64,000 nucleotides of DNA from Neobacillus sp. FSL H8-0543 (lineage in GTDB: Bacteria; Bacillota; Bacilli; Bacillales; Cytobacillaceae). The stretch covers positions 964,001 to 1,028,000 of the forward strand of contig NZ_CP151943.1 in assembly GCF_038592905.1 (NCBI RefSeq), in the 5' to 3' direction. The notes under the pieces were generated by a model. The model did not search any database. It saw only the letters and a program-made list of their open reading frames with translations, and was not told the DNA's origin. Numbering within the stretch: the stretch's first letter is position 1; each line of letters begins with the position of its first letter. Below, piece by piece: positions 37,643 to 49,287 of this stretch. A program made the position numbers and the translations under genes.

Positions 37643-38224
37643 CTACATATAACTATTGATTATAGCCCAAGCCTTGTCCTTGCCTTCACCTGTTTCCGAT
37701 GAAAATAAAACAATAGGGTCGTTTGGATCGACATCCAGGCCTTCTTTTGTTACCTTTAGATACTTCTGCCATTTACCCTTTGGAATCTTATCCGCCTTCG
37801 TCGCAATAATGATGCAAGGGATATTGTAATGCTTTAGGAAGTCATACATCATTCGGTCATCTGCTGTGGGCGGATGCCTTAAGTCGACAATCTGAACAAC
37901 TGCTTTTAATTGCTCACGAGAAGTGATATATGTTTCAATCATCTTTCCCCATGCTGCCCGCTCAGACTTTGAGACCTTTGCATATCCATAACCGGGAACA
38001 TCGACAAAATGTAGGATTTCGTTAATTAGGTAAAAGTTCAAGGTTTGTGTTTTACCAGGTTTGGATGAAATTCTTGCCAGACCTTTGCGGTTAAGCATCT
38101 TATTGATAAAAGAAGACTTGCCGACATTTGAACGGCCTGCTAATGCAAACTCTGGTAACTCCGTTTCCGGGTACTGCGCTGGCCTGACGGCACTGATGAC
38201 GATATCTGAACTTACTACCTTCAT
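37643..38224 (-). CDS. engB: EngB/YsxC, ribosome-biogenesis GTPase
   Basis: The 193-residue GTPase has G1 GRSNVGKSS (about residues 30-38), G3 DVPGYGYAK and G4 TKAD (about 148-151). YsxC/EngB helps assemble the 50S subunit and is essential in B. subtilis. Its start overlaps the lonA stop by four bases, the usual arrangement in Bacillus. Confidence 0.96.
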   Translation of the reverse strand: MKVVSSDIVISAVRPAQYPETELPEFALAGRSNVGKSSFINKMLNRKGLARISSKPGKTQTLNFYLINEILHFVDVPGYGYAKVSKSERAAWGKMIETYITSREQLKAVVQIVDLRHPPTADDRMMYDFLKHYNIPCIIIATKADKIPKGKWQKYLKVTKEGLDVDPNDPIVLFSSETGEGKDKAWAIINSYM

Positions 38225-40548
38225 TTCTTTTCACCCTCTAATAGTGCATGCTTAAATACTTCATCCACATGGGAGACAAGCACAAATTGTAATTCGTTTC
38301 TGACACTTTCAGGAATATCATCGATATCCATTTCATTATCTTTTGGCAGAATTATCTTTGTTAACCCGGCTCTATGTGCACTAAGCGTCTTCTCTTTTAA
38401 ACCGCCGATTGGGAGAACTCTGCCTCTTAATGTAATTTCCCCTGTCATACCTACTTCACGGCGAATCGGTCGGCCGGATAGTGCTGAAACAAGAGCTGTT
38501 GCCATGGTGATTCCTGCCGAAGGTCCATCCTTTGGTACGGCACCTTCTGGAACATGAATATGAACATCATATTTTTCATGAAAGTTTTCTTCAATACCTA
38601 GCTCTGTTGATTTGGAACGAACATAACTGAATGCTGCTTGGGCAGATTCCTTCATGACATCTCCAAGCTTACCTGTTAAAACAAGTCTGCCTTTTCCTGG
38701 TGACAGCGACACTTCAATTTGTAACGTATCACCGCCAACGGTTGTGTAAGCTAACCCTGTTGCAATACCTATTTGGTCTTCTGTTTCTGCTAAACCATAA
38801 CGGTATTTTGGCTTTCCTAAAAACTCTTCTACATTTTTTTCGGTTATGACTACGCGTTTCTTTTCACCGGAAACAATGATTTTTGCCGTTTTCCGACAAA
38901 GGGTAGCCATTTGCCGCTCCATGCTCCGAACCCCGGCTTCACGGGTATAATACCTGACAATCTTTAGAATCGCATCATCACGCACTTGGAGCACACCTTT
39001 GCTCAGCCCATTTTCTTTAATTTGCTTTGGTAGCAAATGATCTCTAGTGATATGAACCTTTTCAATTTCTGTATATCCGGCGATTGTGATAATTTCCATT
39101 CTGTCTAAAAGCGGACCAGGTATGGTGGACAGATTATTGGCCGTTGCAATAAACATTACTTTTGATAAATCATAGGTTTCTTCAATATAGTGATCGCTAA
39201 AACTATGATTTTGTTCCGGATCAAGCACTTCAAGCATCGCGGATGATGGATCACCGCGGAAGTCATTGGACATTTTATCAATTTCATCTAATAAAAATAC
39301 CGGGTTCGTCGTTCCTGCTCGTTTCATGCCCTGAATAATTCGTCCAGGCATGGCACCGACATAGGTTCTTCGATGACCGCGGATTTCTGACTCATCCCGT
39401 ACACCGCCTAGTGAAACACGAACAAAATGGCGGTTTAATGAGGTAGCAATTGACTTAGCTAAGCTGGTTTTCCCCACTCCTGGAGGTCCTGCAAGGCAGA
39501 GGATTGGTCCCTTCAAGGAATTCGTCAGTTTCTGTACCGCTAAATATTCCAGTACCCGTTCTTTTACCTTTTCAAGCCCATAATGATCCTCATTTAAAAC
39601 CTTTTCCGCACGAAGAATATCGATATTATCATCGGTTTTTTTCGTCCACGGAAGAGCGAGGAGCCAATCAATATAGTTTCGAATAACGGCACTTTCTGCT
39701 GAGCTTGTTGGGACTTTTTCATAACGGTCCAGCTCTTTAAGTGCTGTTAGCTGCACATGCTCAGGCATGCCTGCTTTTTCTATTTTCTCTGTTAAATCGG
39801 CGATTTCGCTCGTTTTGCCTTCCTTATCGCCTAATTCCTTCTGAATAGCCTTCATTTGTTCACGCAAGTAATATTCCTTCTGCGTCCTTTCCATTGAACG
39901 CTTGACTCGCTGGCCAATCTTCTTTTCGAGATTTAGCACTTCTTTTTCATTATGAATCGTGTCAATTAATCGATTCATTCTCTCTTTCACATCGAGTGTT
40001 TCAAGGATTTCTTGCTTTTCCTTAAGCTTAATCGGCAAATGGGACGAAATTATGTCCGCCATTCTTCCAGGTTCTTCAATATCCACAACAGATGCAAAGG
40101 TTTCATCAGAGATTTTTTTTGATAATTTTATGTATTGCTGGAAATAATCTAGCATCGTTCTCATCAATGCTTGGTCTTCTACATCCTTCGTATCCGTTTC
40201 CTCATGGGTAATAATCGTAACAGAATAATAATCGTCCTCATCATGAAAGGACTGAATTTCCGCACGCATAAGTCCCTCTACTAAAACCCTAATTGTGCCA
40301 TTAGGCAGCTTAAGCATTTGTTTTACCTTTGTTAAGGTCCCCATCTTGTATAAATCTTCTTCAGAAGGATCATTAATCGAAACATCCATTTGAGTCGTTA
40401 AAAATATCAAGTGGTCATCTACCATCGCTTTTTCTAAGGCTTCAACCGAACGTTCGCGGCCTACATCTAAATGCAGGACCATTGTCGGATAGACAAGCAA
40501 CCCTCGAAGCGGTAGGAGGGGGACGATTATTTCTTTATTTTTCGCCAA
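38221..40548 (-). CDS. lonA: LonA, ATP-dependent protease
   Basis: The TTG at 40548 has GGAGGTG seven bases upstream and gives 775 residues, equal to the usual Bacillus length; the frame to 40566 runs through that site. It has an N-terminal substrate-binding domain ([19 protein letters not shown]), Walker [10 protein letters not shown], sensor motifs, and the Ser-Lys dyad in [14 protein letters not shown] (Ser about 677) and [17 protein letters not shown] (Lys about 720). It degrades damaged and regulatory proteins in the cytoplasm. It lies between lonB and engB. Promoter elements upstream are unclear. Confidence 0.97.
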   Translation of the reverse strand: MAKNKEIIVPLLPLRGLLVYPTMVLHLDVGRERSVEALEKAMVDDHLIFLTTQMDVSINDPSEEDLYKMGTLTKVKQMLKLPNGTIRVLVEGLMRAEIQSFHDEDDYYSVTIITHEETDTKDVEDQALMRTMLDYFQQYIKLSKKISDETFASVVDIEEPGRMADIISSHLPIKLKEKQEILETLDVKERMNRLIDTIHNEKEVLNLEKKIGQRVKRSMERTQKEYYLREQMKAIQKELGDKEGKTSEIADLTEKIEKAGMPEHVQLTALKELDRYEKVPTSSAESAVIRNYIDWLLALPWTKKTDDNIDILRAEKVLNEDHYGLEKVKERVLEYLAVQKLTNSLKGPILCLAGPPGVGKTSLAKSIATSLNRHFVRVSLGGVRDESEIRGHRRTYVGAMPGRIIQGMKRAGTTNPVFLLDEIDKMSNDFRGDPSSAMLEVLDPEQNHSFSDHYIEETYDLSKVMFIATANNLSTIPGPLLDRMEIITIAGYTEIEKVHITRDHLLPKQIKENGLSKGVLQVRDDAILKIVRYYTREAGVRSMERQMATLCRKTAKIIVSGEKKRVVITEKNVEEFLGKPKYRYGLAETEDQIGIATGLAYTTVGGDTLQIEVSLSPGKGRLVLTGKLGDVMKESAQAAFSYVRSKSTELGIEENFHEKYDVHIHVPEGAVPKDGPSAGITMATALVSALSGRPIRREVGMTGEITLRGRVLPIGGLKEKTLSAHRAGLTKIILPKDNEMDIDDIPESVRNELQFVLVSHVDEVFKHALLEGEKK

Positions 40549-40697
40549 ATTACTGCACCTCCACATGCAAGATCATTATTTCCTAAGCAGGAATAGCCTT
40601 TGTACAATTCTATCTTATTTACAAATAAGTGTCTAATTTTACGAAAAGCCTGTCAAGATAATTTATTTTTCCCCAAGTATGATGATTTCTTTCCTTA

Positions 40698-40742
40698 TAA
40701 AAAAAATAAACACTTCAGTTTTTAACAACCGAAGTGTTTATT
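40698..40742 (-). terminator. Terminator of lonB
   Basis: On the minus strand AATAAACACTTC pairs with GAAGTGTTTATT and ends in seven T residues; it begins two bases after the lonB stop. Confidence 0.85.
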
Positions 40743-40743
40743 G

Positions 40744-42411
40744 TTAAATCGACTCTTTTTTCGATAGTTCTATCGAAGCAGGTATGACATTACTATTAGA
40801 GAACTCTTTTTCGAGGGCAATCTCAAATACTTGATTAAGATGGGTGACAGGCACGATTCGAATTCCATCTATCTCATTTAAAATCGATTGCATATTCTCT
40901 TCCGGAATAATGACGGTTGTTGCTCCAGCCTTTCGAGCAGCCTTCACCTTCGGATAAACACCGCCGATTGGTTTAACGTTTCCGTGAATACTGATCTCAC
41001 CAGTCATTGCGACCTTGTTATCAATTGGGATTTTGTAAATGGCTGAATAAATCCCAGTTGCCATCGCGATTCCAGCCGATGGACCATCAATCGGAACACC
41101 ACCTGGGAAATTGACGTGAATATCAAAATCATCAGCTGGCACGCCCATTGAACGTAAAACGGTGATAACATTTTCAATCGACCCTCGAGCCATACTTTTG
41201 CGGCGAACTGATTTACCTTGACCGCCAATACTTTCTTCATCAACAATTCCAGTAATATTTATCGATCCTTTATCCTTCGCAGGGATAACAGTCACTTCGA
41301 TTTCAAGAAGTGCACCTGAATTTGGTCCATAAACAGCCAAGCCATTTACAAGGCCAATATGAGAATCGGCATTAATCTTTCTTTCCATTCTCGGTGTCAT
41401 TTGACTAGAATGAACAACCCATTCAATATCTTCATCCTTGATAAAATTCCGATCTTCTGTGATTGCCAGACCTGCGGAAATTTGAATCATATTAACTGCT
41501 TCGCGGCCGTTTCTTGCATAGCTCGATAATGTATCCAGACCTGTGTCACTAATAACAAGATTTACTTTTTCTGCTGCTTTCTTGCCCACTTGAACAATTT
41601 CTTCTTGACTTAGTTCTCTAAAGAAAACCTCCATACAACGTGACCGTATTGCTGGAGGTATTTCATTCGGTGTCCGGGTTGTCGCTCCGACTAATCGAAA
41701 ATCGGCTGGCAGACCATTTTTAAAAATATCATGGATATGCGTTGGAATTTGGTTATTTTCTTCATTGTAATATGCGCTTTCCAGATATACTTTTCGATCC
41801 TCCAGCACTTTTAACAATTTATTCATCTGAATCGGATGAAGCTCGCCAATTTCATCAATGAAAAGTACACCGCCATGCGCATTGGTAACTGCCCCTTGTT
41901 TTGGCTGGGGAATTCCTGCTTGTCCCATTGCACCAGCCCCTTGATAGATTGGGTCATGGACGGAGCCAATTAACGGGTCAGCAATCCCTCGTTCATCAAA
42001 TCGGGCGGTAGTCGCATCCAATTCAACGAAGACAGATGCGGGTTTAAATGGTGATTTGCGATTTTTTTTCGCTTCCTCCAATACCAACCTTGCTGCGGCT
42101 GTTTTACCAATTCCAGGTGGTCCATAGATAATTACATGCTGCGGATTCGGACCACATAATGCCGCTTTTAGTGACTTTATGCCGTCCTCTTGGCCAACGA
42201 TATCATCAAAGCTTGTCGGGCGGACTTTCTCCGATAGTGGCTCTGTTAAGGAAATCGATCTCATTTTTCGAAGTTGATCCATTTCCTTACGGGATTCCCG
42301 ATCAATGGAGACCTTTTGTGTCCTCTGGCTTTTTAATAAATTCCAAAAATACAGCCCTATAATAATTCCAAAGAAAAGCTGTATAAATAAGGCAATCCCA
42401 GTCCAGCTCAT
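40744..42411 (-). CDS. lonB: LonB, membrane-linked ATP-dependent protease
   Basis: The 555-residue product has an N-terminal membrane segment (WTGIALFIQLFFGIIIGLYFW, residues 3-23 in part), an AAA domain with Walker A GPPGIGKTAAARL and DEIGELHP for Walker B, and the Lon protease domain with the catalytic Ser in PIDGPSAGIAMATG (about residue 454) and the Lys in IGGVYPKVKAA. It lacks the LonA N-domain, as is normal for LonB. In Bacillus it acts in forespores and can cleave SigH-type and other regulators. An AGGAGG site precedes the ATG. Confidence 0.96.
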   Translation of the reverse strand: MSWTGIALFIQLFFGIIIGLYFWNLLKSQRTQKVSIDRESRKEMDQLRKMRSISLTEPLSEKVRPTSFDDIVGQEDGIKSLKAALCGPNPQHVIIYGPPGIGKTAAARLVLEEAKKNRKSPFKPASVFVELDATTARFDERGIADPLIGSVHDPIYQGAGAMGQAGIPQPKQGAVTNAHGGVLFIDEIGELHPIQMNKLLKVLEDRKVYLESAYYNEENNQIPTHIHDIFKNGLPADFRLVGATTRTPNEIPPAIRSRCMEVFFRELSQEEIVQVGKKAAEKVNLVISDTGLDTLSSYARNGREAVNMIQISAGLAITEDRNFIKDEDIEWVVHSSQMTPRMERKINADSHIGLVNGLAVYGPNSGALLEIEVTVIPAKDKGSINITGIVDEESIGGQGKSVRRKSMARGSIENVITVLRSMGVPADDFDIHVNFPGGVPIDGPSAGIAMATGIYSAIYKIPIDNKVAMTGEISIHGNVKPIGGVYPKVKAARKAGATTVIIPEENMQSILNEIDGIRIVPVTHLNQVFEIALEKEFSNSNVIPASIELSKKESI

Positions 42412-42595
42412 ATTTTTCCCTCCTGCTACTGTAAACTCTCGTAGATATTAATAAGTATTTCCTGCATAGAGTTGGAATAAACAACAAAATTGTAAGAAAC
42501 TGTGGAGCGAAGCATGCATAATTTAATTGTTTATTGATTTTTCATGCAGCAGAAAGGAGTTTGAGGTGCAGGGGAATTGGAGTTTGAACAGTAAA

Positions 42596-42620
42596 AAGGT
42601 CCAGCAGATTGCTGGACCTT
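42596..42620 (-). terminator. Terminator of clpX
   Basis: A perfect 11-bp stem, AAGGTCCAGCA / TGCTGGACCTT, lies directly after the clpX stop with a T-run (TTTTTAC) on the minus strand. Confidence 0.85.
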
Positions 42621-42626
42621 CATTTA

Positions 42627-43886
42627 TTATGCTGATTTTTCTTTTACAATCACTGTTCCATCTTCTAATAACAGCTTCGGAAGACTATTTTCAGTTATTG
42701 TTTCTGGTGTAATGATACACTTAGAAATGTCGTTGCGGGATGGAAGATCAAACATAACATCCAACATGATTCCTTCGATAATAGAACGCAAGCCACGCGC
42801 GCCAGTTTTACGTTCAATCGCCTTCTTAGCGATTTCAACTAGTGCAGCCTCTTCGAATTCCAATTCTACCTCGTCGATTTCAAGCATTTTTTGGTATTGC
42901 TTAACTAAGGCATTTTTTGGCTTTGTTAAGATTTCAATTAATGCTGCTTCATCTAATTGCTCAAGGCTGGCAATGACAGGCAGACGGCCGATGAACTCTG
43001 GAATTAATCCAAAACGGAGTAAATCCTCTGGTAGCACCTTGGAAAGAAGTTCTTTTTGACCAATTTCTTGTTGTTTCACATCAGAGCCGAAACCAATAAC
43101 CTTTTGGCCAAGACGACGTTTAATAATCGGTTCGATGCCATCGAAGGCTCCGCCGCAGATAAACAAAATATTAGTGGTATCAATTTGAATAAACTCCTGA
43201 TGCGGGTGCTTACGGCCACCCTGTGGCGGAACGCTTGCAACTGTACCTTCAAGAATTTTTAAGAGAGCCTGCTGAACACCTTCACCCGATACATCTCTCG
43301 TGATTGAAGGATTTTCAGATTTACGAGCAATTTTATCAATTTCATCAATATAAATAATACCTTTTTCTGCCTTTTCCACATCATAATCAGCAGATTGAAT
43401 CAATTTCAATAAAATATTCTCTACATCTTCGCCAACATACCCTGCCTCAGTAAGTGAAGTCGCATCAGCTATCGCAAATGGAACATTCAAAATCCGAGCT
43501 AATGTTTGAGCTAAAAGTGTCTTACCGCTTCCAGTAGGGCCAATCATACAAATATTACTCTTTGCCAGCTCAACATCATCAATTTTACTATTCGAATTGA
43601 TACGCTTGTAGTGATTATAAACGGCAACAGATAAAGATTTTTTAGCCTGATCCTGGCCAATAACGTATTCATCAAGGATTTCACAGATTTCTTTTGGTTT
43701 TGGAACATCTTTAAATTCTACTTCTTCTTCTGTTCCAAGCTCTTCTTCAACGATTTCTGTACATAACTCGATACACTCGTCACATATATAAACTCCAGGT
43801 CCGGCAACCAGCTTTCGAACTTGATCCTGTGTTTTTCCACAGAAAGAACACTTTAATTGCCCTTTTTCATCATTAAATTTAAACAA
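42627..43886 (-). CDS. clpX: ClpX, ATPase subunit of ClpXP protease
   Basis: A TTG at 43886, six bases after GGGGTG, gives 419 residues beginning [18 protein letters not shown], which matches the known Bacillus start; the GTG at 43895 sits inside that site. There is a four-cysteine zinc-binding domain (CSFC at about 12-15, CDEC at about 35-38), Walker A GPTGSGKT, Walker [10 protein letters not shown], and the IGF loop (VIGFGSD) that docks ClpP. ClpX unfolds substrates for ClpP. It lies between tig and lonB as usual. Confidence 0.97.
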   Translation of the reverse strand: MFKFNDEKGQLKCSFCGKTQDQVRKLVAGPGVYICDECIELCTEIVEEELGTEEEVEFKDVPKPKEICEILDEYVIGQDQAKKSLSVAVYNHYKRINSNSKIDDVELAKSNICMIGPTGSGKTLLAQTLARILNVPFAIADATSLTEAGYVGEDVENILLKLIQSADYDVEKAEKGIIYIDEIDKIARKSENPSITRDVSGEGVQQALLKILEGTVASVPPQGGRKHPHQEFIQIDTTNILFICGGAFDGIEPIIKRRLGQKVIGFGSDVKQQEIGQKELLSKVLPEDLLRFGLIPEFIGRLPVIASLEQLDEAALIEILTKPKNALVKQYQKMLEIDEVELEFEEAALVEIAKKAIERKTGARGLRSIIEGIMLDVMFDLPSRNDISKCIITPETITENSLPKLLLEDGTVIVKEKSA

Positions 43887-44236
43887 TCCTTTCACCCCTT
43901 AAAACGTGTTATAAACTATTTAAAGTTGCGTAACACAAACAAAAATCGAATTTTTTTACTTTCAGAATATACAGTTGTATGTATTGCATTGTATCACATG
44001 CAGCCAGTGGACTGGAAATAAAACGCTTAAGTCAATATGTTTTTCATTATTGATATTTTGTTTGGAGACGCTCTTCAAAAAAGAACTCTATGTACTCATT
44101 AAGCTTAACCACTTTTTAATAAAATAAATCTAAACCAGTCCACATTTATTTTATTCGTTATGTATAGGATACTTTCCTGCCACAGCTAAAAAGGTTTCCA
44201 TGTCTTTATTATAATATGTAATGGAAAAAATGTATA
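43887..44236. other. Gap upstream of clpX
   Basis: About 350 bp with no supported gene. On the minus strand there is a TACAAT at about 43990-43996 that could be a clpX -10, without a good -35. The rest is AT-rich and shows no repeat or riboswitch that I recognise. Confidence 0.4.
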
Positions 44237-44268
44237 AAACAAGGCACGATATTATCGTACCTTGTTTT
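44237..44268 (-). terminator. Terminator of tig
   Basis: AAAACAAGGcACGATA and TATCGTaCCTTGTTTT form a long stem just after the tig stop, with T-rich ends. Confidence 0.85.
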
Positions 44269-44278
44269 AATAATCTAT

Positions 44279-45565
44279 TTACTTCTTATTTTCTACTAGG
44301 AATTCTACTGCTTTTTGAATTTTAAGGTCACCTTTAAGGTTACCAGCTCCGCCAAGTGCTTGCTTGATGTTGTCAACTGTCATGTTGTACATTCCAGCCA
44401 TTTTTTCAAGCTCTGCATCTACCTCTTCGTCAGATACTTCAAGGTTTTCTGCTTCAACAATCGCTTCAAGTGTTAAATTAACACGTACACGGCCTTCAGC
44501 TTCCTCTTTCATTTGACCCCTTAAGGCAGCTTCATCTTGACCTGAGAATTGGAAGTAAAGCTCAAGATTCATACCTTGCTGTGATAAGCGTTGCTCAAAT
44601 TCTTGAAGCATACGTTTTGTTTCGTTTTCAATCAAAACTTCTGGAATTTCAACTTCTGCATTTGCAGCAGCTTGTTCTACAACAGAATCACGTAGGTGAT
44701 GTTCAGCTTCATGTTTCTTGCTGTTTTCTAAACGAGTTTTAATTTTTTCTTTTAATGCATCTAATGTTTCAACTTCATCATCAACATCTTTAGCAAATTC
44801 GTCATCTAATTCAGGAAGTTCTTTTCCTTTGATTTCGTGTACAGTTGTTTTGAAAACAGCTGGTTTACCAGCAAGTTCAGCAGCGTGGTATTCTTCAGGG
44901 AATGTAACTTCTACTTCCTTAGAATCGCCAGTAGCTAGGCCTACAAGTTGCTCTTCAAATCCTGGAATGAATGAGCCTGAACCTAATTCAAGTGTGTGGT
45001 TCTCAGCTTGTCCGCCTTCGAATGCTTCTCCATCAACAAATCCTTCGAAGTCGATAACTACTGTATCGCCAAGTTCTGCAGCACCTTCTTCTTTAACAAC
45101 TAGCTCTGCTTGACGGTTTTGAAGAGTTTCAATTTCCTTCGCCACGTCTTCATCAGTAACAGTTGTATCGAGTTCTTCAACTTCTAACCCTTTGTATTCG
45201 CCTAGTTTAACTTCAGGCTTTACTTGAACTGTTGCTTTAAAAGTGAATGGTTTATCTTTGCCCATTTCATCAAGGTCAAAATCAACGTTTTCAGGTTGAT
45301 CAATTGGATTGATTCCTGTTTCGTCAATTGCATTTCCATAAGCTTCTGGAAAAATAAAATCCAAAGCATCCTGATATAATGCTTCTACACCAAAGCGCTT
45401 TTCAAACATCGCACGAGGCATTTTACCTTTACGGAAGCCTGGAACGTTTACTTGTTTAACAACTTTGTTAAATGCAGAAGTTAAACCTTCGTTTACTTTT
45501 TCTGCACTAACTTCAAATGTAAGGACACCGCGGTTTCCTTCTAATTTTTCCCAATTCACTGACAT
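44279..45565 (-). CDS. tig: Trigger factor, ribosome-bound chaperone
   Basis: The 428-residue product has the ribosome-docking loop in [12 protein letters not shown] (signature GFRxGxxP, about residues 41-52), an FKBP-type PPIase domain (about 150-245, [17 protein letters not shown]) and a helical C-terminal chaperone part. It binds nascent chains at the tunnel exit. The GGAGGG site precedes the ATG. It is very acidic, as usual. Confidence 0.97.
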   Translation of the reverse strand: MSVNWEKLEGNRGVLTFEVSAEKVNEGLTSAFNKVVKQVNVPGFRKGKMPRAMFEKRFGVEALYQDALDFIFPEAYGNAIDETGINPIDQPENVDFDLDEMGKDKPFTFKATVQVKPEVKLGEYKGLEVEELDTTVTDEDVAKEIETLQNRQAELVVKEEGAAELGDTVVIDFEGFVDGEAFEGGQAENHTLELGSGSFIPGFEEQLVGLATGDSKEVEVTFPEEYHAAELAGKPAVFKTTVHEIKGKELPELDDEFAKDVDDEVETLDALKEKIKTRLENSKKHEAEHHLRDSVVEQAAANAEVEIPEVLIENETKRMLQEFEQRLSQQGMNLELYFQFSGQDEAALRGQMKEEAEGRVRVNLTLEAIVEAENLEVSDEEVDAELEKMAGMYNMTVDNIKQALGGAGNLKGDLKIQKAVEFLVENKK

Positions 45566-45731
45566 ACTTTTCCCTCCAACAATCTATTATCATTTCATTT
45601 GTAACGAAATTTGTGTGAAGAAGCCTTATCGTTCAAGCCATTTCTTCACTTTTTAGATGTATAAAATTATGTTTCTTACACACGCAACCCTTATATTATA
45701 ACACAGGATTATTTTCTTTCAACAGCGATGC

Positions 45732-46757
45732 CTATATATTGGGGTAAGAAATTTCTTCTATTCCCCCTATAATCAGCATCGTTTTCTCTATTACTTGTGA
45801 AGATACCTCATAATCGCTTGAGACTTCTTGTAAATCAATCTCAATCCCCTGATAACTATGACCCAGCATGTGAAAAGCAGCAGCCCAAGCAGAGTTCGCT
45901 TCGGGGTCCAGTTTGATCGGATAACTAATAAAAAAGATCCGTTCCATCATGGCTCTAATATTATCAAAAAGTACAGGGTTACTGCTTTCTAATCTATCAG
46001 CTAATATCCTTTCAATATCCTTCATTCGCGGTTGAGCATTGATTTCCGACAGTTCCGTTGGGGTCACCGTTACTATATTGTTGAACTTTTTTACAATTAT
46101 TTCCCTGTCATATTCTTGCTCTTTTAATAGAGATAACAGCATCGACTTTAGAAAGGGATGACCCTCATCTGCTTGAAGATACTCTTTTATTTCCTCGATA
46201 TAGGGACGGATATTTTTTTCTGCCAGACTTGAAACAACGAGCATTTGCTCATTAAGATTATTTAATTGAAAAAGGTTAAGGCCTCTTAGATTGCTTTCTT
46301 CTAGCTCTTCATCGCTTGGGTCAGGTTGAGTATTATCTGCCATCCTTCTGCTAAATTGAAGAATAGTCAGGAAGTGATCATATCTTTCAGGAGGGATTTC
46401 CTTTTCGTCAATTAACGCTTCTATGGTTGTTACGATTTCCTGGTATTCATGCAGTTGAATAAGGATGGTCAAATAGAGATCGACCATCTGAAAATAATCC
46501 CCAATCCCCCTTAGGAGCATTTCACTTGCAAGCTCTTTCCCCTTTTTATATTCAGCTGCTTCAAAATAGGCAAGAACCAGACCGATTAAGACATCGCTAT
46601 TATCAGGTTCATGCTCCCTGGCCTCTTCCAAAAAAGTAATTGCTTCGTTAAACCTTTTCATTTCCAAGTATTCTAGACCCTTTTCCGTTAATCTCTTTTC
46701 GAGTCCGGGAAGGAAGATGACATTGTCTTTTCTTTTTGCTCGTTCCCGTTTTTTCAT
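45732..46757 (-). CDS. ysoA: TPR-repeat protein (YsoA-like)
   Basis: The 341-residue soluble protein has a basic N-terminus (MKKRERAKRKD), then tetratricopeptide-like helices (EKGLEYLEMKRFNEAITFLEEA, and SDVLIGLVLAYFEAAEYKKG, about residues 24-80), followed by a helical C-terminal part without recognised motif. In B. subtilis the TPR gene ysoA sits next to tig, and size and place agree. The partner and role are unknown. Confidence 0.85.
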   Translation of the reverse strand: MKKRERAKRKDNVIFLPGLEKRLTEKGLEYLEMKRFNEAITFLEEAREHEPDNSDVLIGLVLAYFEAAEYKKGKELASEMLLRGIGDYFQMVDLYLTILIQLHEYQEIVTTIEALIDEKEIPPERYDHFLTILQFSRRMADNTQPDPSDEELEESNLRGLNLFQLNNLNEQMLVVSSLAEKNIRPYIEEIKEYLQADEGHPFLKSMLLSLLKEQEYDREIIVKKFNNIVTVTPTELSEINAQPRMKDIERILADRLESSNPVLFDNIRAMMERIFFISYPIKLDPEANSAWAAAFHMLGHSYQGIEIDLQEVSSDYEVSSQVIEKTMLIIGGIEEISYPNI

Positions 46758-46816
46758 AGAAAAACCGTCCTTAAATTCATTCTAAAAAATAGTTTAGCAT
46801 GAAAACATTAAAAAAC

Positions 46817-46848
46817 AAAAAAACTCACTATTTAAAGTGAGTTTTTTC
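46817..46848 (-). terminator. Terminator of tRNA-Arg
   Basis: AAACTCACT / AGTGAGTTT with flanking A- and T-runs gives a bidirectional-looking terminator 20 bp after the tRNA 3' end. Confidence 0.8.
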
Positions 46849-46867
46849 GTTTTCGCATGTATTATAG

Positions 46868-46941
<74 letters not shown>

Positions 46942-47100
46942 ATTTTATGTTTCAAAGACAAGATTTATTATATAATCCAACTAAACAAAAGTCAACAGGA
47001 AATTCTTATGTTTTTTAAAAAGATTTAATAACTTGGAAACTTATAAAATAAAAGTAAATGAGATCCTTGTTCTCGAGGTTTTTGTGTACTAGTAAACCCC

Positions 47101-47250
47101 TATGTGACCACTATCCGGATTTTCTACCTTATTCGGTCACTTAGAACCCCCCTACGTGACCACTTCTGGGAATCTCTACCTTATTCGGTCACGTAGAAAC
47201 ACTCTACGTGACCACTTTCCAGAATTCCTACCCTTCTCGGTCACGTAGAA
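47101..47250. repeat. Intergenic tandem array C, 52-bp period
   Basis: Units start at 47101, 47153 and 47205. Each has arm TACGTGACC, a 25-base centre, inverted arm GGTCACGTA and a nine-base spacer (GAACCCCCC-like). The first copy has TATGTGACC/GGTCACTTA and so a mismatch; the others pair perfectly. The array fills the space between the ysnB 3' end and tRNA-Arg. Its layout is the same 9-25-9-9 as array B, but the sequence differs. Confidence 0.92.
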
Positions 47251-47787
47251 CTATTCACCGTTCCCATTTCCCGATTTAGGCAACCCGAATTCGCGGGCTA
47301 AATTCTTCACCTCTCGTCCACCTAATTCGAATACCGACATCATGATTTTATCGTCGCGTATATCAAGGATCACATAGGTCTTTTCCAAACGTTCCCGGGG
47401 CAATCGAATACTCCCTGGATTTAAAAACAGTCTGTCGTCAATTACCTCCGCCCCCAGGATATGCGAGTGTCCAAAACAGACAATATCTGCATTTACTTCT
47501 TCAGCCTTGTAAACTAAGTTCATCAACGAAGTTTTCACAGAATACCTATGGCCGTGCGTCACAAAGATTTTTCGGCCGGAAATCTCTGTGATTGTTTCTA
47601 ATGGATACCCACTGAAATCGCAATTGCCCAAGACCGACAAATAACCAGTAATTGCCTTATTATCAGCCATCAATTGAGAATCACCGCAGTGAATCATTAA
47701 ATCGACTTCGTTCATGTGGCGCTCTCTAATTACTTCGAGCTCTTTCGTCAAACCGTGACTATCACTAACAACTAATACCTTACCCAT
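47251..47787 (-). CDS. ysnB: YsnB, MJ0936-type phosphodiesterase
   Basis: The 178-residue metallophosphoesterase has the metal motifs VVSDSHG (residues 5-11), MIHCGDS, LGNCDF, VTHGH (about residue 75) and FGHSH (about residue 100). Small family members cleave phosphodiesters in vitro; the cell substrate is not known. It lies directly downstream of ysnA and its start nearly touches the ysnA stop. Confidence 0.92.
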   Translation of the reverse strand: MGKVLVVSDSHGLTKELEVIRERHMNEVDLMIHCGDSQLMADNKAITGYLSVLGNCDFSGYPLETITEISGRKIFVTHGHRYSVKTSLMNLVYKAEEVNADIVCFGHSHILGAEVIDDRLFLNPGSIRLPRERLEKTYVILDIRDDKIMMSVFELGGREVKNLAREFGLPKSGNGNGE

Positions 47788-47788
47788 A

Positions 47789-48394
47789 TTATTCTACTTT
47801 CCCTATAATCGTATCAAGAATCACATCCAACTTCTTTAATGCATTGGCACGGTGGGAGATTACATTTTTTTCATCCCCTGTAAGTTCAGCCATCGCCACA
47901 CCCTTATCCGGCACAAAAAATATTGGATCATACCCAAATCCATTAACCCCTCTAGGTTCTTCAAGAATACGCCCTTCACACGTTCCGGACACGGTAATAG
48001 TCTCCTGGTTCGGGATTGCTACAGCAAGTGCACAGTAAAATCTGGCACTTCGATTTTCCTCAGGTATACCAGCTAATTCAAAAAGCACCTTTTCAAGATT
48101 TTGCTGATCATCTTTTTGCTCGCCTGCGTACCTGGCCGAATAAATCCCTGGCCTTCCCTCAAGAGCGTCTACCATTAACCCAGAATCATCGCCAATGACC
48201 ATTTTATTTAATTGTTTGGAAACAGCCTCGGCCTTTAGCATCGCATTCTCTTCAAATGTAGACCCTGTTTCTTCAACATCCTCAATCTCGGGAAAATCAA
48301 GCAGGGTCCGAACCGACACTCCTCTAGGCGTGAAAATATGTTCGAACTCCCTTGCCTTTCCTGGATTTTTTGTTGCAATAATCACTTCTTTCAT
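47789..48394 (-). CDS. ysnA: YsnA, non-canonical purine NTP pyrophosphatase (RdgB/HAM1)
   Basis: The 201-residue product starts [20 protein letters not shown] and has the HAM1 motifs [42 protein letters not shown] and [12 protein letters not shown] with the catalytic Lys and Glu residues. It removes dITP, XTP and similar triphosphates. It follows rph closely. Confidence 0.95.
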   Translation of the reverse strand: MKEVIIATKNPGKAREFEHIFTPRGVSVRTLLDFPEIEDVEETGSTFEENAMLKAEAVSKQLNKMVIGDDSGLMVDALEGRPGIYSARYAGEQKDDQQNLEKVLFELAGIPEENRSARFYCALAVAIPNQETITVSGTCEGRILEEPRGVNGFGYDPIFFVPDKGVAMAELTGDEKNVISHRANALKKLDVILDTIIGKVE

Positions 48395-48406
48395 CGTTAT
48401 CCCCTC

Positions 48407-49159
48407 TTATTTCTTTCTTCTATCATCTATTTTTTTTGTTATTTCTTCCCCTAGTGCCGTTTTTTGCTGTTCGAAAAGCTCCATCAGCCCCTCTTGTGCC
48501 GCACCTAATAAATCTTGCAGCTGCTGATAAGAAAAAGTAGATTCCTCGCCCGTACCCTGCAATTCAACAAACTCACCATTACCAGTCATAACAACATTCA
48601 TATCCACCTGTGCTTTAGAATCCTCTGCATAATTTAAATCGAGTACTGTCTCGTTGTTTTTTAATATACCAACACTTGTAGCCGCTAAGTAATCGGTAAT
48701 CGCAAACCTCATTCCTTTTTTTTCTGAGAGTTTATTTAAAGCGATGGCCATCGCAACAAAAGCGCCGGTAATGGATGCCGTTCTTGTTCCGCCATCCGCT
48801 TGAATGACATCACAGTCAATCCAAACGGTTTTCTCACCTAGTGCAGATAAATCAACAATCGCTCGAAGTGCTCGGCCAATTAACCGCTGAATTTCCATCG
48901 TCCTGCCTGTGACCTTTCCTTTTGACGATTCTCGAATATTCCTTGATTCGGTCGCCCGCGGGAGCATAGAATATTCTGCGGTAATCCAGCCTTTTCCTTC
49001 CCCTCTCATAAAATGCGGAACCCTATCTTCAATTGTAGCTGTACAAATGACCTTTGTATTTCCTACAGAAATGAGGACAGACCCTTCCGGATGCATTAAA
49101 TAATTTGTTTCGATATGTATTGGTCTTAATTGGAATGGTTCTCTTCCATCAACACGCAA
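48407..49159 (-). CDS. rph: RNase PH
   Basis: A TTG at 49159, ten bases after AAGGAGG, gives 250 residues beginning M(L)[13 protein letters not shown], as in the family. Motifs: [34 protein letters not shown] and [13 protein letters not shown]. It trims tRNA 3' ends phosphorolytically. The frame upstream to 49198 crosses the site and is not used. Confidence 0.95.
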   Translation of the reverse strand: MRVDGREPFQLRPIHIETNYLMHPEGSVLISVGNTKVICTATIEDRVPHFMRGEGKGWITAEYSMLPRATESRNIRESSKGKVTGRTMEIQRLIGRALRAIVDLSALGEKTVWIDCDVIQADGGTRTASITGAFVAMAIALNKLSEKKGMRFAITDYLAATSVGILKNNETVLDLNYAEDSKAQVDMNVVMTGNGEFVELQGTGEESTFSYQQLQDLLGAAQEGLMELFEQQKTALGEEITKKIDDRRKK

Positions 49160-49224
49160 AATAATAATTCCTCCTTCTATGCAGGGATTTCCCCACATGT
49201 ATTACAATATTAAACCAAATAAAG

Positions 49225-49253
49225 AAGAGGCAGCCTAATGAGCCTACCTCTTT
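49225..49253 (-). terminator. Probable terminator of gerM
   Basis: AAGAGGCAGCCT and AGCCTACCTCTT form an imperfect stem with T-rich flank (CTTCTTTATTT) on the minus strand, 35 bp after the gerM stop. Confidence 0.6.
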
Positions 49254-49287
49254 CATTGTCACTATATAGTATATCAAAAAACTTTTT

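Noticed and set aside
44718..45113. Plus-strand 131-codon ORF, Ser-rich
   Set aside because: It is antisense to tig, whose acidic codons give long Ser-rich frames on the other strand.
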